From Chloroflexota bacterium (GTDB lineage: Bacteria > Chloroflexota > Dormibacteria > Dormibacterales > Dormibacteraceae), in assembly GCA_005887735.1 (NCBI GenBank), contig VBII01000127.1, positions 1 through 38,127 of the forward strand: 38,127 nt of DNA. Direction: 5' to 3'. How positions within the stretch are numbered: position 1 is the stretch's first letter; the number at the start of each line of letters is the position of its first letter. The notes under the pieces are model-generated. The model was given only the letters and a program-made list of their open reading frames with translations, was not told where the DNA came from and searched no databases. Positions 18,055 through 27,205 of the stretch are shown here, one piece after another. A program made the position numbers and the translations under genes.

Positions 18055-18396
18055 GTGGCTCTCGACGTCCAGACTCGCCAGACGGAGGGGGGCATCACCG
18101 TGGTCGCTCCCACCGGTCGCCTCGACGTCGCAGGCGCGCCAGCCCTGAAAGATGCGATCACCGAGGTGGTCAAGAACGGTCCGCCCAGAGTGGTCATCGA
18201 CATGGAGGGCGTCAGCTTCGTCGACTCCACCGGGCTGGGCTCGGTGATCTCGGCCCTGAAGCAGATCCGAGGCAGCGAAGGCGCCCTACGACTGGCCGCC
18301 CCCAACCAGCAGGTGCGAGTGGTGCTGGAGCTCACCACCCTCGACCGGGTGTTTCCCTATTACGCGACCGTCGAGGAAGCTCTCACTGGCTTCTAA
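18055..18396 (+). CDS. STAS-domain anti-sigma factor antagonist (RsbV/SpoIIAA-like)
   Basis: GTG start; ITVVAPTGRLDVAGAPALKDAI, VVIDMEGVSFVDSTGLGSVISALK. Confidence 0.93.
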   Translation: MALDVQTRQTEGGITVVAPTGRLDVAGAPALKDAITEVVKNGPPRVVIDMEGVSFVDSTGLGSVISALKQIRGSEGALRLAAPNQQVRVVLELTTLDRVFPYYATVEEALTGF

Positions 18397-18398
18397 GC

Positions 18399-18743
18399 CT
18401 GTCGATCGAGCGCCTTCGCCGCGCGACCGGCCGCACGCAGGACGACCGGCCGCTCATGCTCTTCGAGACGGCACTCGGCGAGATCGGCAGCAACGTGCTC
18501 ACCCATGGCCGTCCGCGGGGAACCGAAGAGCCCGTCGACTACGTCCTTCGCTTTGATGGCGGCGTGGTCGAGGCCTCGCTCACCGATTCCGGCGCCCCGG
18601 TTCACGAACACCTGGCTCGCGAGATGCCCGCGCATGACAGCGAGCAGGGTCGCGGCCTGGCCATGGCGCGCTCGCTGCTCGACGAGCTCGGTTATCGACG
18701 CGATGGAGAAGTCAATCGGTGGCGGCTGGTGAAACGGCTGTGA
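18399..18743 (+). CDS. HATPase_c anti-sigma/serine kinase-like protein (RsbW-like); start uncertain
   Basis: Frame LSIERLRRATGRTQDDRPLMLFETALGEIGSNVLTHGRPRG... DSGAPV... EQGRGLAMARSLLDELGYRRDGEVNRWRLVKRL; track start at ATG 18456 would truncate the helix before the N-box; CTG at 18399 is a candidate start. Confidence 0.8.
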   Translation: MSIERLRRATGRTQDDRPLMLFETALGEIGSNVLTHGRPRGTEEPVDYVLRFDGGVVEASLTDSGAPVHEHLAREMPAHDSEQGRGLAMARSLLDELGYRRDGEVNRWRLVKRL

Positions 18744-18955
18744 ACCAAGATGGCGAGCACCTCGATGATCGTCGTGTGCTCATTCACGACTTTCGCAACC
18801 TGCTCGCGGTGATCGTGAACTACAGCGAGCTAATCGGCGAAGAGCTCAATGACCCGGAAGCGATTCGCGCTGACATTGCCGAGGTCAAGGCGGCGGCCGA
18901 GCGAGCCATCGTGTTGACTGAGAAGCTGTCGCGTACCGGAAGGCCCCCCGCGTGA
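18740..18955 (+). CDS. Stand-alone histidine kinase dimerization/phosphoacceptor-like (DHp) small protein
   Basis: GTG 18740 overlaps the previous stop (GTGA); about 71 aa: LIHDFRNLLAVIVNYSELIGEELNDPEAIRADIAEVKAAAERAIVLTEKLSR resembles an H-box helical hairpin; no catalytic domain. Confidence 0.75.
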   Translation: MNQDGEHLDDRRVLIHDFRNLLAVIVNYSELIGEELNDPEAIRADIAEVKAAAERAIVLTEKLSRTGRPPA

Positions 18956-19956
18956 CGGTCACCCGACGAGTGGGCGCGGGACCCGAGCGGCCGCACTCCG
19001 CGCTGGTCCATCGCGACATCGCTCTGGTGGTCGATGACGACGAGCAGGTGCTGCGCCTGGTCAAGCGGGTGCTCGAGCGCGCGGGCTTTGAGTGCATCAC
19101 CGTCAATGACGGACAGGCGGCGCACAATGCGGCCGTCGAGTGGCGCCCGGACATCATCCTGCTCGACCTCATGATCGGGGACGTGACCGGCGACCATGTC
19201 ATGTCGGAGCTCCGCGACGACTTTCGGACACGTCTCATCCCTGTCGTGTTTCTGACCGTGCGGGACTCTCTGAAGGACAAGGTCGAGCACCTTCTTTCCG
19301 GCGCGGACGACTATGTGACGAAGCCGTTCATCCCCGAGGAGCTGGTAGCACGGCTGCGCGCGGTGATGTCGCGCTCCACCACGACGCGTGGACTGAGCCC
19401 GCTCACCGGCATGAGCGGCAACAGCGACATCCTTCGGGAGATCACACGCAGGCTCGCCCAGCACGAGCGATTCGCGGTGCTGTATCCCGACATCGATTCG
19501 TTCAAGAGCTACAACGACCACTACGGGTTTCTGCGCGGCGACGACGTGATCAAGACGCTTGCCACGATCATCCTCGAGGTCCTGGAGGAAAACGATTCCG
19601 ACCACCACTTCGCGGGCCACGTGGGAGGCGATGACTTCGTGATCCTGACTGAGCCAAGCATTGCCGAGACCCTCGCGACGGAGATCACGAAGCGTTTCGA
19701 CCAGGCGATCGTCGCGCTCTACGACCCGATCGACCGCGATCGCGGATGGATCGAGTCGGAGGAGCGCAACGGCAGCATGCTGCGCACCCCGCTCGTGTCG
19801 GTGTCGATCGGCATCGTCATCGCCGAGCCGGGCAGCTACAGCAGCGCCGCCGCCGTGGCCGCTCGCGCATCCGAGGTGAAGGGCGTGGCGAAGCGGATGC
19901 CGGGCTCGAAGTGGGTGCTTGACCGCCGCCGGCCACCGGAGCGATTCAGCTCATGA
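18952..19956 (+). CDS. REC-GGDEF protein (probable diguanylate cyclase or degenerate relative)
   Basis: ALVVDDDEQVLRLVKRVLERAGF...IILLDLMIGDVTG...TKPFIPEEL; GGDEF region LTGMSGN, YPDIDSFKSYNDHYGFLRGDD, GHVGGDDFVI (GGDDF). Confidence 0.9.
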   Translation: MTVTRRVGAGPERPHSALVHRDIALVVDDDEQVLRLVKRVLERAGFECITVNDGQAAHNAAVEWRPDIILLDLMIGDVTGDHVMSELRDDFRTRLIPVVFLTVRDSLKDKVEHLLSGADDYVTKPFIPEELVARLRAVMSRSTTTRGLSPLTGMSGNSDILREITRRLAQHERFAVLYPDIDSFKSYNDHYGFLRGDDVIKTLATIILEVLEENDSDHHFAGHVGGDDFVILTEPSIAETLATEITKRFDQAIVALYDPIDRDRGWIESEERNGSMLRTPLVSVSIGIVIAEPGSYSSAAAVAARASEVKGVAKRMPGSKWVLDRRRPPERFSS

Positions 19957-20297
19957 GCGACGTCACGATCGAGGCCATCGCCGGACCGCCTGAAGACGCG
20001 GCCGAGCGACCGCCGCGCATCAAGGTGGTCATCCATCGGTTGGACGGGGGGCTGGAGGACGGCGAATCGGACTCGCGCACGATCACGACCGCGGGCTTTC
20101 CCGTCTACTCGCTTTCCGATCCAGATCGGGCGCGCTTCGTGCCCGCCCGCGATATCAAGTACGTAGTGTTCGGTTCGGCCGACGACCCGGCCCTTTTCGC
20201 GACGGCGAGTGGATCGCGGCCTACATCGAGCAGGGCGCGCAGCCTGTCGGAGACAGCATCGCCATCAAGATCCGGCTGGCTGAGATCCAGCGCGTGA
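19953..20297 (+). CDS. DUF6982-like small domain ORF, apparently continued in the -1 frame into the cpaF ORF
   Basis: MSDVTIEAIAGPPEDAAERPPRIKVVIHRLDGG...FPVYSLSDPDRARFVPARDIKYVVFGSADDPALF; the -1 frame continues [37 protein letters not shown] without a stop. Start ATGA overlap with previous gene. Confidence 0.65.
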   Translation: MSDVTIEAIAGPPEDAAERPPRIKVVIHRLDGGLEDGESDSRTITTAGFPVYSLSDPDRARFVPARDIKYVVFGSADDPALFATASGSRPTSSRARSLSETASPSRSGWLRSSA

Positions 20298-23200
20298 TCC
20301 CTGCGGTCGCGGCATCGCCCTCCCTCCTCGAGATGCAGTTCGTCGACATGTGGACAGCCACGGCCGCGTCCACTGCTCACCCGCAACGGCGGCGCTCCGA
20401 CGTGCTCGAAGCGGCGGCGAGGCAGGGCAGGGACCTGAACAAGCTCGCGAACGATTTTCGCGACCGCCTCGCCATGATCCGCGACGTCGGCCTCACGACC
20501 GGCGACACGCTGGCCTTCTCGCGAGCCGTGCGCACCCACCTCGACCGCTTCCTGCTCGAGGAAAGCATCGTCCTCAACAGTCAGGAGAAGTCAGCGCTCG
20601 CCGACATCATCCTGCGCAAAGCGGTCGGCTACGGCCCCCTGGACAGCCTGCTGCACGACCGGTCGGTGAGCGAGATCATGGTCAACAGCCCGGACGAGAT
20701 CTACATCGAGCGGCGCGGCGTCCTGACCAAGGCCGACGTCCGGTTCGAGGACGAGAACCAGCTGCTGGAGACGATTCGCCGTATGGTGGCGACGACCGGC
20801 CGCCACATCGACGGTCTCAACCCGATGGTGGACGCACGCCTTCCGGACGGCAGCCGTGTCAACGCCATCATCCGTCCCGCTGCGATTCACGGTCCGGCGC
20901 TCACGATCCGCAAATTCAAGGACGCCGTCCTGGGCATGGAGGACCTGAAGCACGAGGGAAGCCTCAGCCCCGCCATGGCGGAGTTCCTCCAGGCGGCGGT
21001 GCTGGGGCGCATGAACATCCTGGTCTCCGGCGGTACCGGTTCCGGCAAGACCACGACCCTCAACGTCGTGGCTCGCTTCATCCCGCACAACCAGCGCGTG
21101 ATCACCATCGAGGACGCAGCCGAGCTGCAGATCGATCACCCGCACGTCATCGCGCTCGAGCACCGTCCACCCAACGTGGAAGGCAAGGGCGAGCTCACCA
21201 TCCGGCAACTGCTTCGCAACAGCCTGCGAATGCGTCCCGACCGCATCCTGGTCGGTGAGGTCCGCGGCGCCGAGGCGCTGGACATGCTTCAGGCGATGAA
21301 CACCGGCCACGACGGATCGATGTCGACCATCCACTCCAACTCGGCGCGCGACGCGCTCTCGCGCCTGGAGACGATGGTGATGATGGCCTCGATCGACATC
21401 CCGTTCGAGGCGGTGCGGGCGCAGATCGCCTCCGCGGTCAACCTGATCGTGCACCAGGCGCGCATGCCCGACGGCCGGCGGAAGGTCGCGCAGATCGCCG
21501 AGGTGGTCGGCTACGACTCGAACGGCCCGATCCTGCGCGACATCTTCCTGCTCGGCATGGGCTCCGACTTGAGGCTGGAGTACAACGCCACCGGCTACGT
21601 GCCGACCGCGCTCGACAAGGCCGCCTTCTACGGGGTGCAGGTCAACCAGGACCTGTTCGACCCGGTGAAGTCGCGCTACGTCCCGGCCGGGTCGGACAGC
21701 ATGATGCCCGTCGTCAAAGATCCGCTCATGTCGGGCCAGGGCCGGAGCGACAACATCGAGCGCCGGACGGTCGTGGTCGTGCCGTTCAGCTCGGAGCGAC
21801 CCGCGTCCCGCCCCACGAGCGGAGGCCCGGCGCAGGCCGAGCCGGCGCCCCCGGCCCAGACGCCTGAGATGCAGGAGGAGATGCGCAAGCTGATCGACGC
21901 AGCCCGCTCGGCGGTCGCCGACCTGCAGGCGGCGGCACCGCCGCCGGCCGAGCACGCTCCCACCGCGCCGAGCGCGCCCCCGCAACAGGTCCCGGCCGCG
22001 TATCCAGCTCCCGCACCCGTGGCGCCGGTCGTCTACCCCACCCAGGCGCCGCCCGCCTACGCCGGGAACGCGCCCACGCCGCCACAGGCCTACTACACCC
22101 CGCAGCAAGACCTCCACGCCGGCCAGGCGCTGGAGGCGGCCACCGCCATGGCTCGCGCCACCACCGCGCTCGGCCAGCTTGCCGCGGCGTCGAGCGGGTT
22201 TGGCGGCATGCTGCCGACGATTCGCTCGAACGAAGGCGCTCCGGGGCCGGCCGGCGCATCGCGCCGGATCCAGGCTGTGATCGAAAGCATCATCACGCGA
22301 CGCGGGCTCAGCTTGCGCCTGGCCAACGCGCTCACCGAGGCGTTCGAAGGGGCGGAGCTCAAGGCGAGCGACTACGCGAGAGACAACAAGATCAGCAAGG
22401 ACTCGGCAGGACGCGAGCTGCGCCTGGCCGGCGAAGCGGGTCTTCTGCAGACGGTCCGCTACCCGCAGGGCGAGGCCGGGTTCCGCGCCTCGCAGGGGCT
22501 GCTGCGCGAGATCGCCGAAGGACTCGGCCAGCCGATCAACGCAGCCGCGCCGCTGACCGCGGAGACCATCATCGGCAGCCTCGCGGTCGGCCAGACCGAA
22601 GGCACCGTCACCATCATGTTCACCGACGTCGAAGAGTCGACGCGGCTGCTCTCGACGCGAGGCTTCACCGCCTCGCACGAGATCATGAAGGCCTACGAGA
22701 CGATCATCGACGAGAAGGTCGGCCAGCACGCCGGTCGGAGGATCAAGGGTCTGGGCGACGGGTACATGATCAGCTTCGGCTCCGCGCGCCACGGCGTCGA
22801 ATGCGCTCTCGACATCCAGCAGGCGATCGCCGACTACAGCAAGCAGAACCCCGAACGCAAGCTGCGCATTCGCATCGGCCTCAACACAGGCGAGGTGGTC
22901 GAGGAAGCCGGCGACATCTTCGGCGCCGCCGTCAACGTTGCGGCACGCGTCGCGGGCAAGGCGAAAGGCGGCGAGATTCTCGTCTCGGAGATCGTCCGTC
23001 AGCTGGTAGGCCCGATCACTGAGATGAAATTCGATTTCCGCGGGCGCTACAAGCTGAAAGGATTCCCTGATCGCTGGCGGCTGCACCAGGTGACTCCGGG
23101 CGAGGTGAAGGAATTGCCGAGGGTGCTCACCTCCAACGATGGGTTCGTCGACCGCGAGCACGAACGGCTCGACATCCGCATGGTGCTCGACCGGGCTGCC

Positions 23201-24724
23201 ACGGGCGGCGGGTCAGTGGTCTTCCTGACCGGCGCCCCGGGCGTCGGCGCCTCCCGTCTCGCCTCCGAAGTCGCGGGCGAGGCCGCCGCGAAGGGATGGC
23301 TCGTCCTCAGCGGGCGCTGCCTCGAGAAGGATGGCGAGCCTTACGGCCCATTCCGAGACGTGCTCGCCGCAGCGGTCGCATCAACCCCCGCCAAAGCGCT
23401 CCAGGAGGCGGCCGGCCACCAGGGCCCGCTGCTCGCTTACCTCGCGCCCGCACTTCGTCAGAAGGTGCGCGGCATGCCCGTCGCGGCCACGACAGGCGCC
23501 GACAAGGTCCGCGAGCAGCTGTTCAAAGCGACCCACGCGTTCCTGGCAGGCGTGCAGGGCGCCAAACCGCTGCTGGTCGTGCTCGACGACCTGCAGTGGG
23601 CCGACGATGCCACGGTCGTTCTCCTTCGCGACCTTGCCGAAAGGGTGAACGGCAGCCGGATGGTCATCCTGGGCACTTACTGGGACTCGGAGCTGGACGC
23701 GGCCAGGCCGTTCTCCACGGCGCTGTCCCGACTCCTGCGGAGGCGTCGCGCGCAGCGCATCGCCCTGGGCAGGCTTTCGGATCACGACGTGGAGCGGATC
23801 GTCGCGGGCATGTCGGAGACCCCGTTGACCCCGGTTCAGCTGCTTGGGATACAGGCGGCGACGGAGGGCAACCCGCTGTTCGTCGAGCACTCGTTCCTCT
23901 ATATGTCGGAGTCCGAGAGCATGCTCGACGGTGCGCGCCCGCAGTCTAGCTACACCGAAGAAGACCTCGAGCTTGCCCAGAGCGTGCGCGGCCTCATCGG
24001 GCGCCGGATCCAGCGGTTGAGCGAGCCGGCGCAGCGGATGCTCGTCGCGGCAGCAGTGATAGGAAGAGATTTCGACGTCTCACTGCTCGAGGCTTTCGGT
24101 GAGCTCTCAGGTCACGAATTGCGGGAAGCCCTGGACGAAGCGACGCGTGGACATTTTCTCGTCGCGGTCGGCAAGGATTCATACCGCTTTGCCCACGACC
24201 TCGTTCGCCAGCGTGTGCTCGCGCCGCTTCCCCTCCCGCGCCTCCAGGCCTACCACCTCGCTGTGGCCGACACCCTCGAGCGCGCGTACGCCAAGACGGC
24301 GCAAGAGCACGCAAGGGAGATCGGCTATCACCTCTACCAGGCGGGTACCGCGGCGGATCCGTTCCGCACCGCCGTCTTCCTCGGCCAGGCTGCGGCCAAC
24401 GCGCTCACCGTCGGCGCTTTCGAGGAAGTGATTCGCCTGGTCGACTCGACCCTCCAGCTGATGCCGGCGGACCGGACGCGCGAGCGGGCCGAGGCGCTGG
24501 CAGCTCGCGCTCAAGCCCTGTGGGGACTGGGCCGGATCGAGGACGCGAAGTCGGCCTGGAAGGGAGCTGTTCAGCGTTACGAGGAGCTCGGCGACCGCAA
24601 GGCGGCCGAAGTTCTCCACCGGCGGATCGCGCACCTCGAGTCGCGTGGCGAGTCGCATGAGACCAATGGAGCCGGCCCCGCCGAAGCGCCGGCGCCGGCC
24701 GAGGTCGAGGTCACCAGCGCCTAG
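20294..24724 (+). CDS. CpaF/TadA-type secretion ATPase fused to class III nucleotide cyclase and AAA-like/TPR module
   Basis: 1476 aa. Cpa[60 protein letters not shown]. Pro-rich linker about 21800-22200. Cyclase: [62 protein letters not shown]. ATPase: [31 protein letters not shown]-terminal TPR-like helices. Confidence 0.9.
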   Translation: MIPAVAASPSLLEMQFVDMWTATAASTAHPQRRRSDVLEAAARQGRDLNKLANDFRDRLAMIRDVGLTTGDTLAFSRAVRTHLDRFLLEESIVLNSQEKSALADIILRKAVGYGPLDSLLHDRSVSEIMVNSPDEIYIERRGVLTKADVRFEDENQLLETIRRMVATTGRHIDGLNPMVDARLPDGSRVNAIIRPAAIHGPALTIRKFKDAVLGMEDLKHEGSLSPAMAEFLQAAVLGRMNILVSGGTGSGKTTTLNVVARFIPHNQRVITIEDAAELQIDHPHVIALEHRPPNVEGKGELTIRQLLRNSLRMRPDRILVGEVRGAEALDMLQAMNTGHDGSMSTIHSNSARDALSRLETMVMMASIDIPFEAVRAQIASAVNLIVHQARMPDGRRKVAQIAEVVGYDSNGPILRDIFLLGMGSDLRLEYNATGYVPTALDKAAFYGVQVNQDLFDPVKSRYVPAGSDSMMPVVKDPLMSGQGRSDNIERRTVVVVPFSSERPASRPTSGGPAQAEPAPPAQTPEMQEEMRKLIDAARSAVADLQAAAPPPAEHAPTAPSAPPQQVPAAYPAPAPVAPVVYPTQAPPAYAGNAPTPPQAYYTPQQDLHAGQALEAATAMARATTALGQLAAASSGFGGMLPTIRSNEGAPGPAGASRRIQAVIESIITRRGLSLRLANALTEAFEGAELKASDYARDNKISKDSAGRELRLAGEAGLLQTVRYPQGEAGFRASQGLLREIAEGLGQPINAAAPLTAETIIGSLAVGQTEGTVTIMFTDVEESTRLLSTRGFTASHEIMKAYETIIDEKVGQHAGRRIKGLGDGYMISFGSARHGVECALDIQQAIADYSKQNPERKLRIRIGLNTGEVVEEAGDIFGAAVNVAARVAGKAKGGEILVSEIVRQLVGPITEMKFDFRGRYKLKGFPDRWRLHQVTPGEVKELPRVLTSNDGFVDREHERLDIRMVLDRAATGGGSVVFLTGAPGVGASRLASEVAGEAAAKGWLVLSGRCLEKDGEPYGPFRDVLAAAVASTPAKALQEAAGHQGPLLAYLAPALRQKVRGMPVAATTGADKVREQLFKATHAFLAGVQGAKPLLVVLDDLQWADDATVVLLRDLAERVNGSRMVILGTYWDSELDAARPFSTALSRLLRRRRAQRIALGRLSDHDVERIVAGMSETPLTPVQLLGIQAATEGNPLFVEHSFLYMSESESMLDGARPQSSYTEEDLELAQSVRGLIGRRIQRLSEPAQRMLVAAAVIGRDFDVSLLEAFGELSGHELREALDEATRGHFLVAVGKDSYRFAHDLVRQRVLAPLPLPRLQAYHLAVADTLERAYAKTAQEHAREIGYHLYQAGTAADPFRTAVFLGQAAANALTVGAFEEVIRLVDSTLQLMPADRTRERAEALAARAQALWGLGRIEDAKSAWKGAVQRYEELGDRKAAEVLHRRIAHLESRGESHETNGAGPAEAPAPAEVEVTSA

Positions 24725-26706
24725 TTCGTGATCCGGCCCGCCTGAGGTACAGGAGCGTAGCTGGAGCTGTAGCTCATGCTCGGCAGCGAGCCGCTGAAGC
24801 TGATCGTATCGGCGATCACCCCGCCTACTCCTCCGGCTTCGAACGTGTACTGCGAGGTGATGGCGATGGAGGCCCCGGGGCAGTAGACCAGGCCGATGTA
24901 GGCGCTGTTGCTTTTTGCTCCAAGTGTGTTGGCGCAGCCGTTGGCAAGCGGTTCGTAGACAGCGACCCAGTTGTACTGGTAGCCGCTGTAGACGTAGGTA
25001 TCGCCCCCGTTGTTGGTGTTGAGGCATCCGCCAGCCGGAAAGTTGAGCTCGACCGCCCCTGGCGTGATCGGACCAGGACAGGAGATGTACGCGTTTCCGA
25101 GGGACTTGCAGTTGTTCTCGTTCGCGCGATCTCCCGCTGCTCCTGCCCCTCGCGACGGGTTCTGGTTGGGCAGACCGGCCGCAAGCGGCGCCCTCTCGGG
25201 GTCCGGAGCATAGGCGCCCGTGGTACCTGGCGCCGCTCCGCCGTTGGGCGCAAACGGAGCCGCAAGCTGATTGGAGAGAATGATCGACTCATTGCCGAGC
25301 GAGCAGCCGTTGCCGTTGACGTTCGGACAGGGGAAGAGGTTGTCGTTGGCCACCGACCCGGCGGGGACCGGAACGTTCGCCGCGAGCCCGAAGGGACCAG
25401 CGCATCCGTTTCCTGGCGGGGCGGCGTAAATGTTGTACGAGGTCGCGCCCGGCACGTTGCTGAGAAGGACTTGCACGTTGTCGAAGTGGTTGTTGAGATT
25501 GAGCGAATCGCACATCGAAGGCGCGCTCTCGCGGGTGTAGCTCACGCCGTTATAGGTGTCGGTTCGCAGCGAGGTGACGACGAATGACCATATGCCGAGC
25601 GGGATGTCGCGCGGACCGGACTGCTTGACGACCTGAAAGGCACCATCGCATTGGACTCCGCTCGACCTCCAGAACTGGTTGGCCGAGCGCAGGGTGTTGT
25701 TCGATGCGTCGGGCTCGTCCGGCGGCTTGAGCTCGTTGCTCACGAAATCGCCGTTCAGAGCAGCTAGCGAGGAGTAGATCCCAGCCGGCACAACCACTCC
25801 GCTGCCCGATAGGCTCACGCTGCCTCCGAGCATGCTCGGCGCGGGATAGCCGGGATCGGGTAGGCGGTATCCGGACCGCGTCGCGCCCGCAACGTCCGGA
25901 TACGAGCACGGCGCCGAGGCGTCACTCGGATAACACGAGTTCGTCACCGACCCCGGCACCGAGGCCTGGCAGTGGGCATAGATGTCGCCGGCCACGCGCA
26001 GCCCGCCCCCGGTCACCGAGACCGCCCCATTGCTCACGAGATCCCCGTTGACGTCCAGAGTCCCGATGCCGTTGATCGTGATCGCGGCGCCGCCCACGCC
26101 GCCGCAGCCGTCCTCGTCCAGGGCAGCTACCGTGGGCGAGTAAAGAAGATTGTCGACGTTGCCGTGCGCGCCGGCGCCAAGGGTCGGGTTCGAGCCGTTC
26201 GTCAGGACGCGGCCGAACTGCAGCTGAAGCGTCCGGGTGGCGGTGAGCATGAAGCGGCTTCCCTGCGGCCCCAACGCCCTGGCGACGTCAGTGAGCACTG
26301 TGCCATCCGAATATGTGCAGGTCACCGTCCACGGGCTTGCCCCGGGAGTCCCGTAGGCGGTGCAGGACGGTGCGGCGTAAAGGCGCAAGTTGGTGCCAAA
26401 GATCGCCGTGGCGGCCTGCTCGGCGCTGACGTAGCTGCCGGACTGCTGCATCTTGTCGGCCGCGGCGAGCGCAGCCGCGTCGGTGGCGGCCTGGATGTCG
26501 CGCCGCAGGGCGTACGCCCGCGACCCGTCGATGGCGAGCGCCACCATGCCGATGAGGACCGTGAGCATGAACGCGATCAATACGATGGCCTGCCCGCCCT
26601 GCTTCCCCGCTCGCCGGGGAAGCCGTCCCCTTCGCTTCCCCGCTAGCCGGGGAAGCTGTCCCCGCGCGAAGCGCGCGGACTGATGGGGAGCTAGAACCCC
26701 TTTCAT
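24721..26706 (-). CDS. TadG-like (pilus assembly TadE/TadG-type) exported protein
   Basis: GGQAIVLIAFMLTVLIGMVALAIDGSRAYALRRDIQAATDAAALAAADKM is the typical TadG N-terminal TM; preceded by a repeat-encoded RLAGKRRGRLPRRAGKQ stretch. Confidence 0.85.
   Translation of the reverse strand: MKGVLAPHQSARFARGQLPRLAGKRRGRLPRRAGKQGGQAIVLIAFMLTVLIGMVALAIDGSRAYALRRDIQAATDAAALAAADKMQQSGSYVSAEQAATAIFGTNLRLYAAPSCTAYGTPGASPWTVTCTYSDGTVLTDVARALGPQGSRFMLTATRTLQLQFGRVLTNGSNPTLGAGAHGNVDNLLYSPTVAALDEDGCGGVGGAAITINGIGTLDVNGDLVSNGAVSVTGGGLRVAGDIYAHCQASVPGSVTNSCYPSDASAPCSYPDVAGATRSGYRLPDPGYPAPSMLGGSVSLSGSGVVVPAGIYSSLAALNGDFVSNELKPPDEPDASNNTLRSANQFWRSSGVQCDGAFQVVKQSGPRDIPLGIWSFVVTSLRTDTYNGVSYTRESAPSMCDSLNLNNHFDNVQVLLSNVPGATSYNIYAAPPGNGCAGPFGLAANVPVPAGSVANDNLFPCPNVNGNGCSLGNESIILSNQLAAPFAPNGGAAPGTTGAYAPDPERAPLAAGLPNQNPSRGAGAAGDRANENNCKSLGNAYISCPGPITPGAVELNFPAGGCLNTNNGGDTYVYSGYQYNWVAVYEPLANGCANTLGAKSNSAYIGLVYCPGASIAITSQYTFEAGGVGGVIADTISFSGSLPSMSYSSSYAPVPQAGRITN
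26601..26656. repeat. Two 23-bp palindromes in a 33-bp tandem periodicity within the tadG-like 5' end
   Basis: gcttccccgctcgccggggaagc (26601-26623) and gcttccccgctagccggggaagc (26634-26656). Confidence 0.92.
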
Positions 26707-26709
26707 GAC

Positions 26710-27205
26710 TCAGTACTCCGTCCGATACACGACGGCAGCCGAGATGACCACGTGGTTGGCCGTCGCCTGGGCCACGATCGGAGTGACCAAGACGAGGTTG
26801 AAGCGGATGGTCACCTCGATTTGCGAGTTGCCCGAAGCCGGGTTGACCGCGCTGCACGATCCGTTGGCGATCGCGGCATATTCCCCTCCTGGCGCGTTGG
26901 GCGGGGGCGCGCTCTCCACGCCGCCGGGCGGGCTCGGCTCGGTGATGTAGACCCAGGCGGAGTTGGCAGGTGGCGTAGCCCCGGAGATCGGGCCCTGCGG
27001 GCAGGGCGCGGACACCGGCGCGCCCAGCATCTGGCCGCCGACGGCGTTCAGCACGTCCGTGTTGGTGGGGAGCTGGTTGGAGGCTCGAACCGCAACCCGC
27101 GCGCCTTCACGCGACGATTCCGAACAAAAGCAGTAGGAGCACCGGCGACACCAAGGCGAACTCGATCAGAGCCTGGGACCGCTGCCCCCGGGCAGGATGC
27201 CTCAA
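26710..27205 (-). pseudogene. TadE-like pilus protein interrupted by frameshift/deletion near 27107
   Basis: TTG 27205: MRHPARGQRSQALIEFALVSPVLLLLLFGIVA*; another frame resumes SREGARVAVRASNQLPTNTDVLNAVGGQMLG... to 26710. The segment between FGIV and REGAR (DIGRSIYVSEALSNAA in the neighbouring TadE) is missing. Confidence 0.78.

Noticed and set aside
19380-19900. GGDEF domain as inactive because of GGDDF
   Set aside because: GGDDF alone does not establish inactivity; other GGDEF-type motifs are present, so I left activity open.
20591-23161. 856-aa minus-strand ORF opposite the CpaF-cyclase gene
   Set aside because: Antisense shadow ORF of a GC-rich gene; composition is R/H/D/V-rich without recognisable domains, while the plus strand has clear motifs.
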